Source: Xanthobacteraceae bacterium
GTDB lineage: Bacteria; Pseudomonadota; Alphaproteobacteria; Rhizobiales; Xanthobacteraceae
DNA length: 5,150 nt
Reading direction: 5' to 3'
Assembly (NCBI GenBank): GCA_030043175.1
Contig: JASHYD010000714.1
Location: forward strand, 1 to 5,150
A program made the translations under genes and the position numbers. How positions within the stretch are numbered: the first letter of the stretch is position 1; each line of letters starts with the position of its first letter. The notes beneath the pieces were generated by a model that was not told the DNA's origin, ran no database searches, and saw only the letters and a program-made list of their open reading frames with translations. Below are positions 1-5,150 of the stretch, in pieces.

Positions 1-1185
1 GTTCACCACACGCTTGTTGATCCAGTACTTGCCGATGGGCGTCGCGATCCGAGCGAATGCCGCAGCACCTTCGCTTGCGCCTTGATCGAAGCTGCTTGCG
101 ATCCAGAAGGTGAGCGCCGTTGCGGCCTCCGACTCGATTGCCATATCGGCAAGCACGCTGCGCATGAGCGGCTGATCGATCAGTTTCCTCTGGAAAGCGG
201 TGCGATGCGCGGCGTGCCATAAGGCGTTGGCGACCGCCTGACGCATATAGGCCGCAGGCGCGAGAATGCAGTCCAACCGTGTGTAATGGACCATTTCGAT
301 GATCGTGCGGACGCCGCGGCCCTCCTCGCCGACCATCTCCGCGTAAGCCCCCTGATATTCGATCTCGGCCGACGCATTGGCGCGATCGCCGAGCTTGTCC
401 TTCAGACGCATCAGCTGGATCGTGTTGCGCTCGCCGTCGGGCGTCCATCGCGGCGCGAGGAAGCAGGTGAGGCCCTTGTCCGTATAGGCCAGAGTCACAA
501 ACGCATCCGACATCGGCGCCGAGCAGAACCATTTGTGTCCAGTCAGGGCATAGCCGCCGACGCCGCGCGGGACGGCGCGTGTCGTATTGGCGCGCACGTC
601 CGACCCGCCCTGTTTTTCCGTCATGGCCATTCCGATGGTCGCGCCGGATTTGCCGTGCACGGGTTGGGACGACGGGTCATATCGCGAAGCGACGATCTTG
701 GGCGTCCATTTCGCTGCAAGTTCGGATTGGAACCTCAGAGCAGCGGGCGCCGCCGAGGTCATGGTCATCGGGCAGCAGACACCCGGCTCGGCCTGCGCCA
801 TCAGGAATTCAAGGCCTGCGTGCAGGACATGGCCGGCCTTAACGCCGCTCCAGGCTGCCGACGCGATGCCGGCCTCGATCCCAAGCGCCATCAACCGATG
901 ATAGGCCGGGTGGAACTCGACTTCATCAATGCGTTGCCCGTAGCGATCGAAAGCCTTCAGCCGCGGCGGATTTTCATTCGCTTGCGTAGCCCATTCGGCG
1001 GTCTTGGCCGAACCGGCTAGCGCGCCGAAAGCCGAAAGCCGCTCCGCGTGCGTCTGCCCCCCCGCAGCCGCCACGGCAGCTTGAAGCGCCGTGTCCGATG
1101 TGAACAGGTTCACATCCTCCAGCGGCGGCGGCTGATTGGAAACATCATGGGTTTCGAGCCGGCTGCGCGGACGTAAGGCGCTCAT
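1..1185 (-). CDS. aidB: AidB-type acyl-CoA dehydrogenase (3' end cut by window edge)
   Basis: The gene starts at ATG 1185 and stays open to base 1, giving 395 N-terminal residues. E. coli AidB has about 541, so roughly a quarter is missing. It belongs to the FAD-binding acyl-CoA dehydrogenase superfamily, AidB branch. In E. coli, AidB belongs to the adaptive response to alkylating agents; it binds FAD and DNA, and its exact reaction is uncertain. Visible AidB hallmarks, in order, are THDVSNQPPPLEDVNLF (12-28), PMTMTSAAPAALRF (139-152), the flavin-region signature MTEKQGGSDVRANTT (188-202), GHKWFCSAPMSDA (216-228), LKDKLGDRANAS (261-272) and QPLMRSVLADMA (338-349). The C-terminal region, which carries DNA-binding residues in E. 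coli AidB, lies outside the window. The start is supported by a GGAG six bases upstream, inside the end of the glycosyltransferase gene, which overlaps it by 41 bp. That overlap suggests cotranscription. No frameshift or stop is seen. Family assignment is firm; a role in alkylation protection is inferred from homology only. Confidence 0.93.
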   Translation of the reverse strand, partial: MSALRPRSRLETHDVSNQPPPLEDVNLFTSDTALQAAVAAAGGQTHAERLSAFGALAGSAKTAEWATQANENPPRLKAFDRYGQRIDEVEFHPAYHRLMALGIEAGIASAAWSGVKAGHVLHAGLEFLMAQAEPGVCCPMTMTSAAPAALRFQSELAAKWTPKIVASRYDPSSQPVHGKSGATIGMAMTEKQGGSDVRANTTRAVPRGVGGYALTGHKWFCSAPMSDAFVTLAYTDKGLTCFLAPRWTPDGERNTIQLMRLKDKLGDRANASAEIEYQGAYAEMVGEEGRGVRTIIEMVHYTRLDCILAPAAYMRQAVANALWHAAHRTAFQRKLIDQPLMRSVLADMAIESEAATALTFWIASSFDQGASEGAAAFARIATPIGKYWINKRVVN

Positions 1186-2566
1186 CGGGGTCTCCGGCGG
1201 ATGACAGCTTGGGGTCCGGCGCCTGCGGATCGAGGTTGAGCACGACCGAGTGCGCACAATCCGCCCATGTAGAGGGGCGATACTCGGCCCGCACTCGCGC
1301 CTCCCGCGCCGCGAGATAGCCGGGTTCGAACAGCACCCTTTCGACCTTCGCCAGCACATCGTCGTCGTCGGACGGATCGAAATAGTCGATCAAGTCGGCA
1401 CCCACCTCCGGAATGGAAGTGCGATTCGAAGCGACGCAAAACTTGCCATGCGCAAGGCTTTCAGCGATCGGCAATCCCCAGCCCTCGCAAAGGCTCGGAA
1501 AGACCGTGAACAGGCAGTCGCGATAGGCCTCGGCTAACTCCTCGTCCGAAAGGCCGGGCCTATGTTCGATCTTGCCGCGCAAATAGCCACTCGCCGCAAG
1601 GTCCGCCAGCAGATCATCGACCATCCAGCCGACCTGCCCGGCGAAGATCAGGAGCGGCACCGCGTCCGCTCCGTGTCGCGCTATCAGCAATCGCCATAGG
1701 CGGACCAGCAGCCGGTGGTTCTTTCGGATCTCGATCGTCGACACGAACAGCACATACGGCCGGGGCAGACGAATCTTGCTTCGGCCACCGACCATCGGCC
1801 GAGGGCTGAACCCCCCTCCTAGCCTCACCACCTCGATCCGCGGCACCGTCCATCCGGCCGCGGCGGCAAATTCAATGAGAGCGTTGCGCGAGTGCTTCGA
1901 GACGGCGAGGATCCCATCCGCAATCGGCAGCATTTCCTGGAGCCATTTGCGGAACTGAACCGCGTGGCGTCTTTCGACCAAAGCTGCGTTTTCAACGGGA
2001 ATCATGTCGTGAATGAAGACTGCGAGCCTGATCCCGTAGCGCGCCTTCGCGGCCGCCATATGCTTGGCATAGCCCGGTAAGGCCCAGGCGGCGCCGGGCG
2101 AGATGACGATATCCCCCGGCCGCGCGAGCTCACGGAAACGGCGCGGCCGGATCGCGGTGTCGACGACATCGCGCACGGCCGTCGTCGATAACCCCAAGAA
2201 AAACCGCGGATTGCGGATAATCACGGGCGCCAGCTTGCCGATCGCGGTCAACAGCTCCGCCGGCCCCCAAACCGTCTTCCACGGAGCGCCGACGCCAGGC
2301 GGATTCACGTATGCCGATAGGACGGCATCAAACTCGATGGGCATGAGCCGCTTCGTGTACACACTGAGCCGGCAAAACCTGACCCGCCCCTGCCGACCAT
2401 AGAGCTTCGAGGCCTCCACAAAGATTTCGAACGGCACCCGCTGCGACCCGGTTGGATTTGGAAAGTGATCGAAATAACGGAGAAAATCCTCGACTTCGAA
2501 CCACACGACCGGTCGACGGTCGGTGCCGCAACTGTCTCGTGCAGTTCCTTCGTCGATGCCAACCAA
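1145..2566 (-). CDS. GT4-type (GT-B fold) glycosyltransferase
   Basis: A 473-residue retaining glycosyltransferase of the glycosyl-transferases-group-1 (CAZy GT4-like) type. It would transfer a sugar from a nucleotide-sugar donor, probably in the cytoplasm or at the inner membrane, in polysaccharide or glycoconjugate synthesis. The N-terminal half has FPNPTGSQRVPFEIF (35-49), resembling the P-x-GIQR motif of bacterial mannosyl/rhamnosyltransferase-like proteins, and FIHDMIP (184-190). The C-terminal donor domain starts near 268. It shows YVLFVSTIEIRKNH (271-284), FAGQVGW (308-314) and the diagnostic EX7E motif EGWGLPIAE with E361 and E369, followed by IPEVGAD. There is no signal peptide or membrane helix. 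The last ~30 residues are a polar tail beyond the fold. The start is TTG at 2566 with a strong GGGAGAGG six bases upstream. No in-frame ATG, GTG or other TTG occurs between the preceding in-frame stop and that codon. Donor and acceptor cannot be told; mannose is only a guess from relatives. No other polysaccharide gene is visible nearby. Confidence 0.9.
   Translation of the reverse strand: MVGIDEGTARDSCGTDRRPVVWFEVEDFLRYFDHFPNPTGSQRVPFEIFVEASKLYGRQGRVRFCRLSVYTKRLMPIEFDAVLSAYVNPPGVGAPWKTVWGPAELLTAIGKLAPVIIRNPRFFLGLSTTAVRDVVDTAIRPRRFRELARPGDIVISPGAAWALPGYAKHMAAAKARYGIRLAVFIHDMIPVENAALVERRHAVQFRKWLQEMLPIADGILAVSKHSRNALIEFAAAAGWTVPRIEVVRLGGGFSPRPMVGGRSKIRLPRPYVLFVSTIEIRKNHRLLVRLWRLLIARHGADAVPLLIFAGQVGWMVDDLLADLAASGYLRGKIEHRPGLSDEELAEAYRDCLFTVFPSLCEGWGLPIAESLAHGKFCVASNRTSIPEVGADLIDYFDPSDDDDVLAKVERVLFEPGYLAAREARVRAEYRPSTWADCAHSVVLNLDPQAPDPKLSSAGDPDERLTSAQPARNP
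1192..1195 (-). promoter_or_regulatory. Shine-Dalgarno of aidB within the upstream gene
   Basis: On the minus strand GGAG lies six bases before the ATG at 1185. It is embedded in the last codons of the glycosyltransferase gene. It fixes the aidB start and shows that aidB can be translated from the glycosyltransferase mRNA. Confidence 0.6.
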
Positions 2567-2572
2567 GCGGGT

Positions 2573-2580
2573 CCTCTCCC
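2573..2580 (-). promoter_or_regulatory. Shine-Dalgarno deciding the TTG start of the glycosyltransferase
   Basis: GGGAGAGG on the minus strand lies six bases before TTG 2566. It is the strongest ribosome-binding match in this spacer. It supports the rare TTG start over a shorter protein beginning at an internal GTG (2506, codon 21), which lies next to the conserved VVWFEVEDF segment. Confidence 0.6.
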
Positions 2581-2630
2581 GACTGCCGTCGCAATGTCGA
2601 CCGGTAGACCACTCAAGATTCGCGGCGGAC

Positions 2631-2657
2631 GTTATAGTTTCCGAACTTCGCCGTAAA
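2631..2657 (-). promoter_or_regulatory. candidate promoter for the glycosyltransferase-aidB unit
   Basis: On the minus strand TATAAC (2636-2631) matches a sigma-70 -10 box at five of six positions. TTTACG (2657-2652) lies 15 bases upstream and matches the -35 consensus at four of six. The spacing is shorter than the usual 16-18. It would give a leader of roughly 55-60 bases before TTG 2566. This was found by eye only and could be chance, although the spacer is otherwise GC-rich. Confidence 0.3.
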
Positions 2658-2670
2658 GCTTCGTGCCCGC

Positions 2671-2730
2671 CTATGCGGCGCGGGGCGCCTCAACCTCATC
2701 TTCAGGAAAGCTGCGGCGAGGATATGGCAT
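2671..2730 (-). CDS. doubtful 19-codon small ORF between kinase and glycosyltransferase
   Basis: ATG at 2730 to TAG at 2671 encodes MPYPRRSFPEDEVEAPRAA, a polar peptide with no membrane segment or cysteine. An AAGG lies four bases upstream, which is short for a working ribosome-binding site. The same frame stays open upstream through the end of the kinase gene, so an open stretch of this size is unremarkable in GC-rich DNA. I do not recognise the peptide. It could be a leader peptide or, more likely, chance. Confidence 0.12.
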   Translation of the reverse strand: MPYPRRSFPEDEVEAPRAA

Positions 2731-2746
2731 GACGCCTTTTAGCGGT

Positions 2747-2760
2747 GCGTCTCGCGTCTC
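2747..2760. repeat. tandem duplication of a heptamer, GCGTCTC x2
   Basis: GCGTCTC occurs twice head to tail (2747-2753 and 2754-2760; GAGACGC on the minus strand). An inverted copy of its first five bases, GACGC, lies at 2731-2735, so a small GACGC/GCGTC stem with an 11-base loop is possible. It sits downstream of the kinase stop. Function is unknown; it may be replication slippage. Confidence 0.4.
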
Positions 2761-2763
2761 CAG

Positions 2764-2782
2764 GGGCGCGGGGGAGGCGCCC
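2764..2782 (-). terminator. GC-rich hairpin just after the kinase gene
   Basis: GGGCGC (2764-2769) and GCGCCC (2777-2782) form a perfect six-base-pair stem with a seven-base loop, 18 bases past the kinase stop codon. The palindromes CCGCGG (2781-2786) and CCCCGGGG (2788-2795) lie beside it. No T run follows on the minus strand, so it is not a standard intrinsic terminator. It might stabilise the mRNA end or act with Rho. It could also be incidental in such GC-rich sequence. Confidence 0.25.
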
Positions 2783-2800
2783 GCGGTCCCCGGGGCACTG

Positions 2801-4225
2801 TCACACCTGGTCGCAGGACTCTCGCGTAGCCCTGCCGTCGACATCGGCCCCGGCAAGCAAAGGAAACAGAAGCTTGAACTTGAGGCCAGGGGCGTTGTCG
2901 GCCATCTCGATTCGAGCGGCGTGGAGGCGGGCAACGGCAGCGACCAGACTGAGGCCCAGCCCGTTGCCGGGCGTGCAGCGACTGCGTTCCAGCCGGTAGA
3001 AACGCTTGAAGACCTGCTGACTTTCGTTGACGGGGATCCCCGGCCCATCGTCAGCAATCGAAACGACGGCATCGCCATTGGCCTGAACGACCTCTACCGT
3101 CACCTGGCCGGCCTCGCGGCCGTGCTTGATCGCGTTATCGATGAGATTGGCCACGGCATCGAACAAAAGGTCCCTGTCGCCCGCAACCAGCGCAGGTTGA
3201 CTGGCCACCACGCTAAGACGCCCGCCCTTCTCCTCAGCGGCCGCATCAAACAGCTCCGCGACCTCTCGGGCTATGCCGGCCAGGTTGACAGCGCGGAACG
3301 CCGCCGTCCGATCATTCGCCTCGATTTGCGAGATCCGCATCACCGAGGCGAACATGCGCAGGACGGAATCAAGGTCTGCCATCGTGTCGCCGATCAGCGA
3401 TTGATCATGTTCGCTGTTGCGCGGGCTCACGTAAGCCTTCTCCAGCCGGCCGCGCATGCGCGCCAATGGTGTCCGCAGATCGTGCGCCACATTGTCGGTG
3501 ACCTGCTTTACCTCCCCCATCAACCCTTCAATGCGGTCGAGCATCTGATTGAGATTTTCGGCGAGCAGGTCCCACTCGTCTCGTGAATGCTGTCGGGGAA
3601 TCCGCTGGCCAAGGCCGCTTTGCATGATGGCTCGACTCGTCGCGTTAATGGCTTCGATTCGCCGTATGGTGCGCCGTGTCACGAAAATGCTGGTGAACAC
3701 CCCCAGAACGAACGTGAACGCGATGCTCATCCCGAGGGCTATCTCCATTTTCTCTGCGAACTCATCAAGGTCGTCGATGTCCTTGCCTACCAGCAGATGA
3801 TATCCATCCGGGAGGGTCTCAAAGGATGCGCGGAGCAAAGGTCGATCCGCCGCATCCGGCCTCCATTCTGGCGAGTCGAAGTTGTTCCACCCTTGGGAGC
3901 CCTTGAGCGCAGTCGGCCAGCTCTTCAGATTGCCGGCGACCGGACTCAGGGAAGCATCGGCAAGCAGATAGAGGCCGCCTTCAAACCGTTCGTCGGCGAT
4001 GCGCTGTCCAATAGTGGCAATCAGCCCGTCGCGTCCGCCGCGATTGTAGGCCTGCCGCAAGACGACATGCTCCGCTGCAATGGCACGGTCTGACCGGCTG
4101 TGCAGGTAGGAAGCCGTAGACCAATAGACGTAACCCAACAGCGCGCACACCACCGCGCCGAACACTCCAACACAGATCAGCGCATATTTCAGGGTGGACG
4201 ATCGTAACGTCTTAGTCAGGAGCAC
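2801..4225 (-). CDS. membrane-bound HAMP sensor histidine kinase
   Basis: A 474-residue class I sensor kinase of the EnvZ/QseC-like type. It would autophosphorylate in response to an envelope signal and pass phosphate to the regulator encoded just upstream. Domains in order: TM1 (about 14-35), a periplasmic region of about 120 residues (37-157) that I do not recognise, TM2 (about 162-182), HAMP (about 183-236), a DHp domain with the H-box NVAHDLRTPLARMR (phosphoacceptor H248), and a HATPase_c domain. The last has N-box NLIDNAIKHGR (360-370), G1 DDGPGIP (392-398), F-box VFKRFYRLERS (405-415) and G2 GNGLGLSLV (420-428). All catalytic boxes are intact. A longer open frame reaches 4396, but that part lies inside the regulator gene and is rich in Ser/Thr without domain character. 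GTG 4225 gives a short basic N-terminus before TM1 and a 14-bp overlap with the regulator stop, typical of coupled translation. No clear Shine-Dalgarno precedes it. The signal is unknown. Confidence 0.93.
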   Translation of the reverse strand: MLLTKTLRSSTLKYALICVGVFGAVVCALLGYVYWSTASYLHSRSDRAIAAEHVVLRQAYNRGGRDGLIATIGQRIADERFEGGLYLLADASLSPVAGNLKSWPTALKGSQGWNNFDSPEWRPDAADRPLLRASFETLPDGYHLLVGKDIDDLDEFAEKMEIALGMSIAFTFVLGVFTSIFVTRRTIRRIEAINATSRAIMQSGLGQRIPRQHSRDEWDLLAENLNQMLDRIEGLMGEVKQVTDNVAHDLRTPLARMRGRLEKAYVSPRNSEHDQSLIGDTMADLDSVLRMFASVMRISQIEANDRTAAFRAVNLAGIAREVAELFDAAAEEKGGRLSVVASQPALVAGDRDLLFDAVANLIDNAIKHGREAGQVTVEVVQANGDAVVSIADDGPGIPVNESQQVFKRFYRLERSRCTPGNGLGLSLVAAVARLHAARIEMADNAPGLKFKLLFPLLAGADVDGRATRESCDQV

Positions 4226-4904
4226 GGATACAAAACCCGACGCCCCGTACGGTGTGGATGAGCGGGTAGGCTTGTTGACTGTCGATCTTGCGACGGACGC
4301 GCCCGACATAGACGTCGATGATGTTGGTAGTAGGGTCAAAATGCAAGTCCCACACATGCTGCAGCAGCATCGCCCGAGGAACGACGCGGCCTTCATTGCG
4401 CACCAGATATTCGAGAACTTGAAATTCCCGCGGTAGCAGGTCGATGTCCCGACCGCGGCGGGTCACGGTTCGCGACATCAGGTCAAGTTGAAGATCGCCG
4501 ACCCGCAACACTGTTTCCTTGACGACCGTGGCGCTGCGACGAGCCAGGGCTTCCACGCGCGCCAACAGTTCAGCGAAGGCAAACGGCTTGACGAGATAGT
4601 CGTCCCCGCCGGCGCGCAGCCCGCGCACCCGATCGTCGACCTCGCCGAGTGCGCTGATGATGAGAGCGGGCGTGGTCACGCCCCCTTCCCTCAGCCGCCG
4701 GATGATCTCGATTCCGTCGATCCCCGGAAGCAGGCGATCGATCGTCACGACGGCGTATGCGGAGCTAAGTCCGTGGCTGAGCCCCTCATTGCCGCTCACC
4801 GCCAGATCCACCTGATAGCCGCTCGCTGCGAGAGATTCCACAAGCTGCTCGCCTGTTTCCGGGTCATCCTCAATGACAAGAACGCGGCGCCGACTTTCCG
4901 CCAT
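4212..4904 (-). CDS. OmpR/PhoB-family response regulator
   Basis: A 230-residue two-domain transcription factor, partner of the kinase encoded immediately downstream. The receiver domain (about 6-118) has the acidic pocket E12-D13-D14, phosphoacceptor D56 in TIDRLLPGIDG, switch residue S84 in IISALGEVDDR, and K106 in DDYLVKPF. An arginine follows D56, where a hydrophobic residue is usual. The C-terminal winged-helix domain (about 132-228) contains LLPREFQVLEYLVRNEGRVV, then VWDLHFDPTTNIIDVYVGRVRRKID and the wing LIHTVRGVGFCIR. It should bind DNA repeats as a dimer when phosphorylated. ATG 4904 is chosen because GGGAGAG lies seven bases upstream and the receiver fold begins at once. The frame is open further, to 5144, but that extension of about 80 residues has no domain character and covers an AT-richer regulatory-looking stretch. 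The gene overlaps the kinase by 14 bp. Its regulon is unknown; the repeat cluster upstream suggests autoregulation. Confidence 0.95.
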   Translation of the reverse strand: MAESRRRVLVIEDDPETGEQLVESLAASGYQVDLAVSGNEGLSHGLSSAYAVVTIDRLLPGIDGIEIIRRLREGGVTTPALIISALGEVDDRVRGLRAGGDDYLVKPFAFAELLARVEALARRSATVVKETVLRVGDLQLDLMSRTVTRRGRDIDLLPREFQVLEYLVRNEGRVVPRAMLLQHVWDLHFDPTTNIIDVYVGRVRRKIDSQQAYPLIHTVRGVGFCIRAPD

Positions 4905-4911
4905 GACGTGG

Positions 4912-4918
4912 CTCTCCC
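4912..4918 (-). promoter_or_regulatory. Shine-Dalgarno fixing the regulator start
   Basis: GGGAGAG on the minus strand lies seven bases before ATG 4904. It resembles the site in front of the glycosyltransferase gene. It argues against the longer upstream open frame that could start at 5144. Confidence 0.65.
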
Positions 4919-5034
4919 GACAATTCCGATCGTCGTCAGTTCCGGTAGAAATTCGATTATTATTCCAACCCCATCGTAAAGCCTCCCGCCGATTGTCAGA
5001 AACTGCCGCATAATTTGATTTTTTGGCTTTTCTA

Positions 5035-5063
5035 AGTGTCTGTTCAGCAAGACAGTGTCTGTC
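5035..5063 (-). promoter_or_regulatory. candidate operator: repeated AGTGTCTGT and inverted TGTCT/AGACA elements
   Basis: On the plus strand AGTGTCTGT occurs twice without mismatch, at 5035-5043 and 5054-5062, a period of 19 bp. The second copy is also part of a palindrome, GACAG-TGT-CTGTC (5051-5063). Reading across, TGTCT (5037), AGACA (5050) and TGTCT (5056) form an alternating cluster. It lies about 130-160 bp upstream of the regulator ATG and about 65-95 bp upstream of a possible divergent start at 5128. Response regulators of this family often bind repeats in their own promoter, but their usual repeat spacing is 10-11 bp, so the 19-bp period does not match the classic layout. Another dimeric regulator could equally bind here. 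Confidence 0.4.
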
Positions 5064-5127
5064 CGGCAAGATATTGAATCCATTGAAACAGTTGCGGTTC
5101 AAGAATGGTCGCCTGATTTTGGGGGGC

Positions 5128-5150
5128 ATGATGTGGACCGCCACAGCACC
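5128..5150 (+). CDS. possible start of a divergent gene running off the right edge
   Basis: Two adjacent ATG codons (5128 and 5131) follow a run of six G (5121-5126) that could help ribosome binding, and the frame stays open for the remaining 23 bases (MMWTATA). Seven codons cannot be identified. A divergent gene sharing the repeat cluster with the regulator would make a natural target of this two-component system, but this is only inferred from geometry. Confidence 0.2.

Larger units (their letters stand above)
4905..5150. other. leader region upstream of the two-component operon
   Basis: This stretch of 246 bases holds no supported complete gene. It is visibly richer in A and T than the flanking coding DNA, especially about 5010-5036 and 5064-5090, as expected for a promoter region. 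I could not settle on a convincing -35/-10 pair for the regulator. The repeat cluster at 5035-5063 is its main feature. The open minus-strand frame running through it, up to 5144, lacks recognisable protein character. Confidence 0.5.

Noticed and set aside
286..1020. Plus-strand open frame of 244 codons
   Set aside because: It is antisense to the aidB homologue, whose frame matches AidB motifs over its whole length. The plus-strand translation is Arg/Gly-rich with no domain character, as expected in GC-rich DNA.
2663..3586. Plus-strand open frame of 307 codons
   Set aside because: It runs antisense through the catalytic core of the histidine kinase, where all kinase boxes are intact on the minus strand. 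The product shows no recognisable motif.
3587..4093. Plus-strand open frame of 168 codons
   Set aside because: It is antisense to the kinase's membrane and periplasmic portions, with no plausible ribosome-binding site and no domain character.
4488..4979. Plus-strand open frame of 163 codons
   Set aside because: It is antisense to the receiver domain of the response regulator; its translation is not protein-like and the minus-strand frame is unambiguous.
4905..5144. N-terminal extension of the response regulator to ATG 5144
   Set aside because: It would add about 80 residues without domain character before a canonical receiver start. A good Shine-Dalgarno sits before ATG 4904, and the total length of 230 residues fits the family.
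1..5150. Mobile element, CRISPR array, tRNA/rRNA or phage module
   Set aside because: No transposase, integrase, long terminal inverted repeats, regularly spaced repeats or tRNA-like cloverleaf was seen. Gene spacing and composition are even, apart from the two short intergenic stretches.

Overview
The window is GC-rich bacterial chromosome. All four clear genes lie on the minus strand, so they read from high to low coordinates. The protein sequences suggest an alphaproteobacterium, possibly of the Sphingomonadales or Hyphomicrobiales. This rests on the style of the sensor kinase, the glycosyltransferase and the AidB-type flavoprotein; no rRNA or species marker is present.

In the direction of transcription, the first region (about 5150-4905) is a noncoding leader. 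It contains a compact repeat cluster of TGTCT/AGACA elements that could be an operator. A possible start of a divergent plus-strand gene sits at the very right edge. Next come an OmpR/PhoB-type response regulator (4904-4212) and its membrane-bound HAMP histidine kinase (4225-2801). Their reading frames overlap by 14 bp, which implies one mRNA and coupled translation. The pair forms a complete phosphorelay: periplasmic input, H248 in the kinase, D56 in the regulator, and winged-helix DNA binding. The signal and target genes cannot be read from the sequence.

A spacer of 234 bp (2800-2567) follows. It holds a GC-rich hairpin, a tandem 7-bp repeat, a doubtful 19-codon ORF and a plausible promoter. 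It separates the two-component operon from a second probable transcription unit: a GT4-type glycosyltransferase (2566-1145, TTG start) and an AidB-type acyl-CoA dehydrogenase (1185 to beyond the left edge). These two also overlap, by 41 bp. Pairing a sugar transferase with an AidB homologue is functionally odd and is the most notable arrangement here.

I see no mobile element, CRISPR array, tRNA, rRNA or phage gene. The long plus-strand open frames are antisense shadows of the four genes. Apart from the GT/aidB overlap and the repeat cluster upstream of the regulator, this looks like ordinary chromosomal sequence, and I found no convincing undescribed system.
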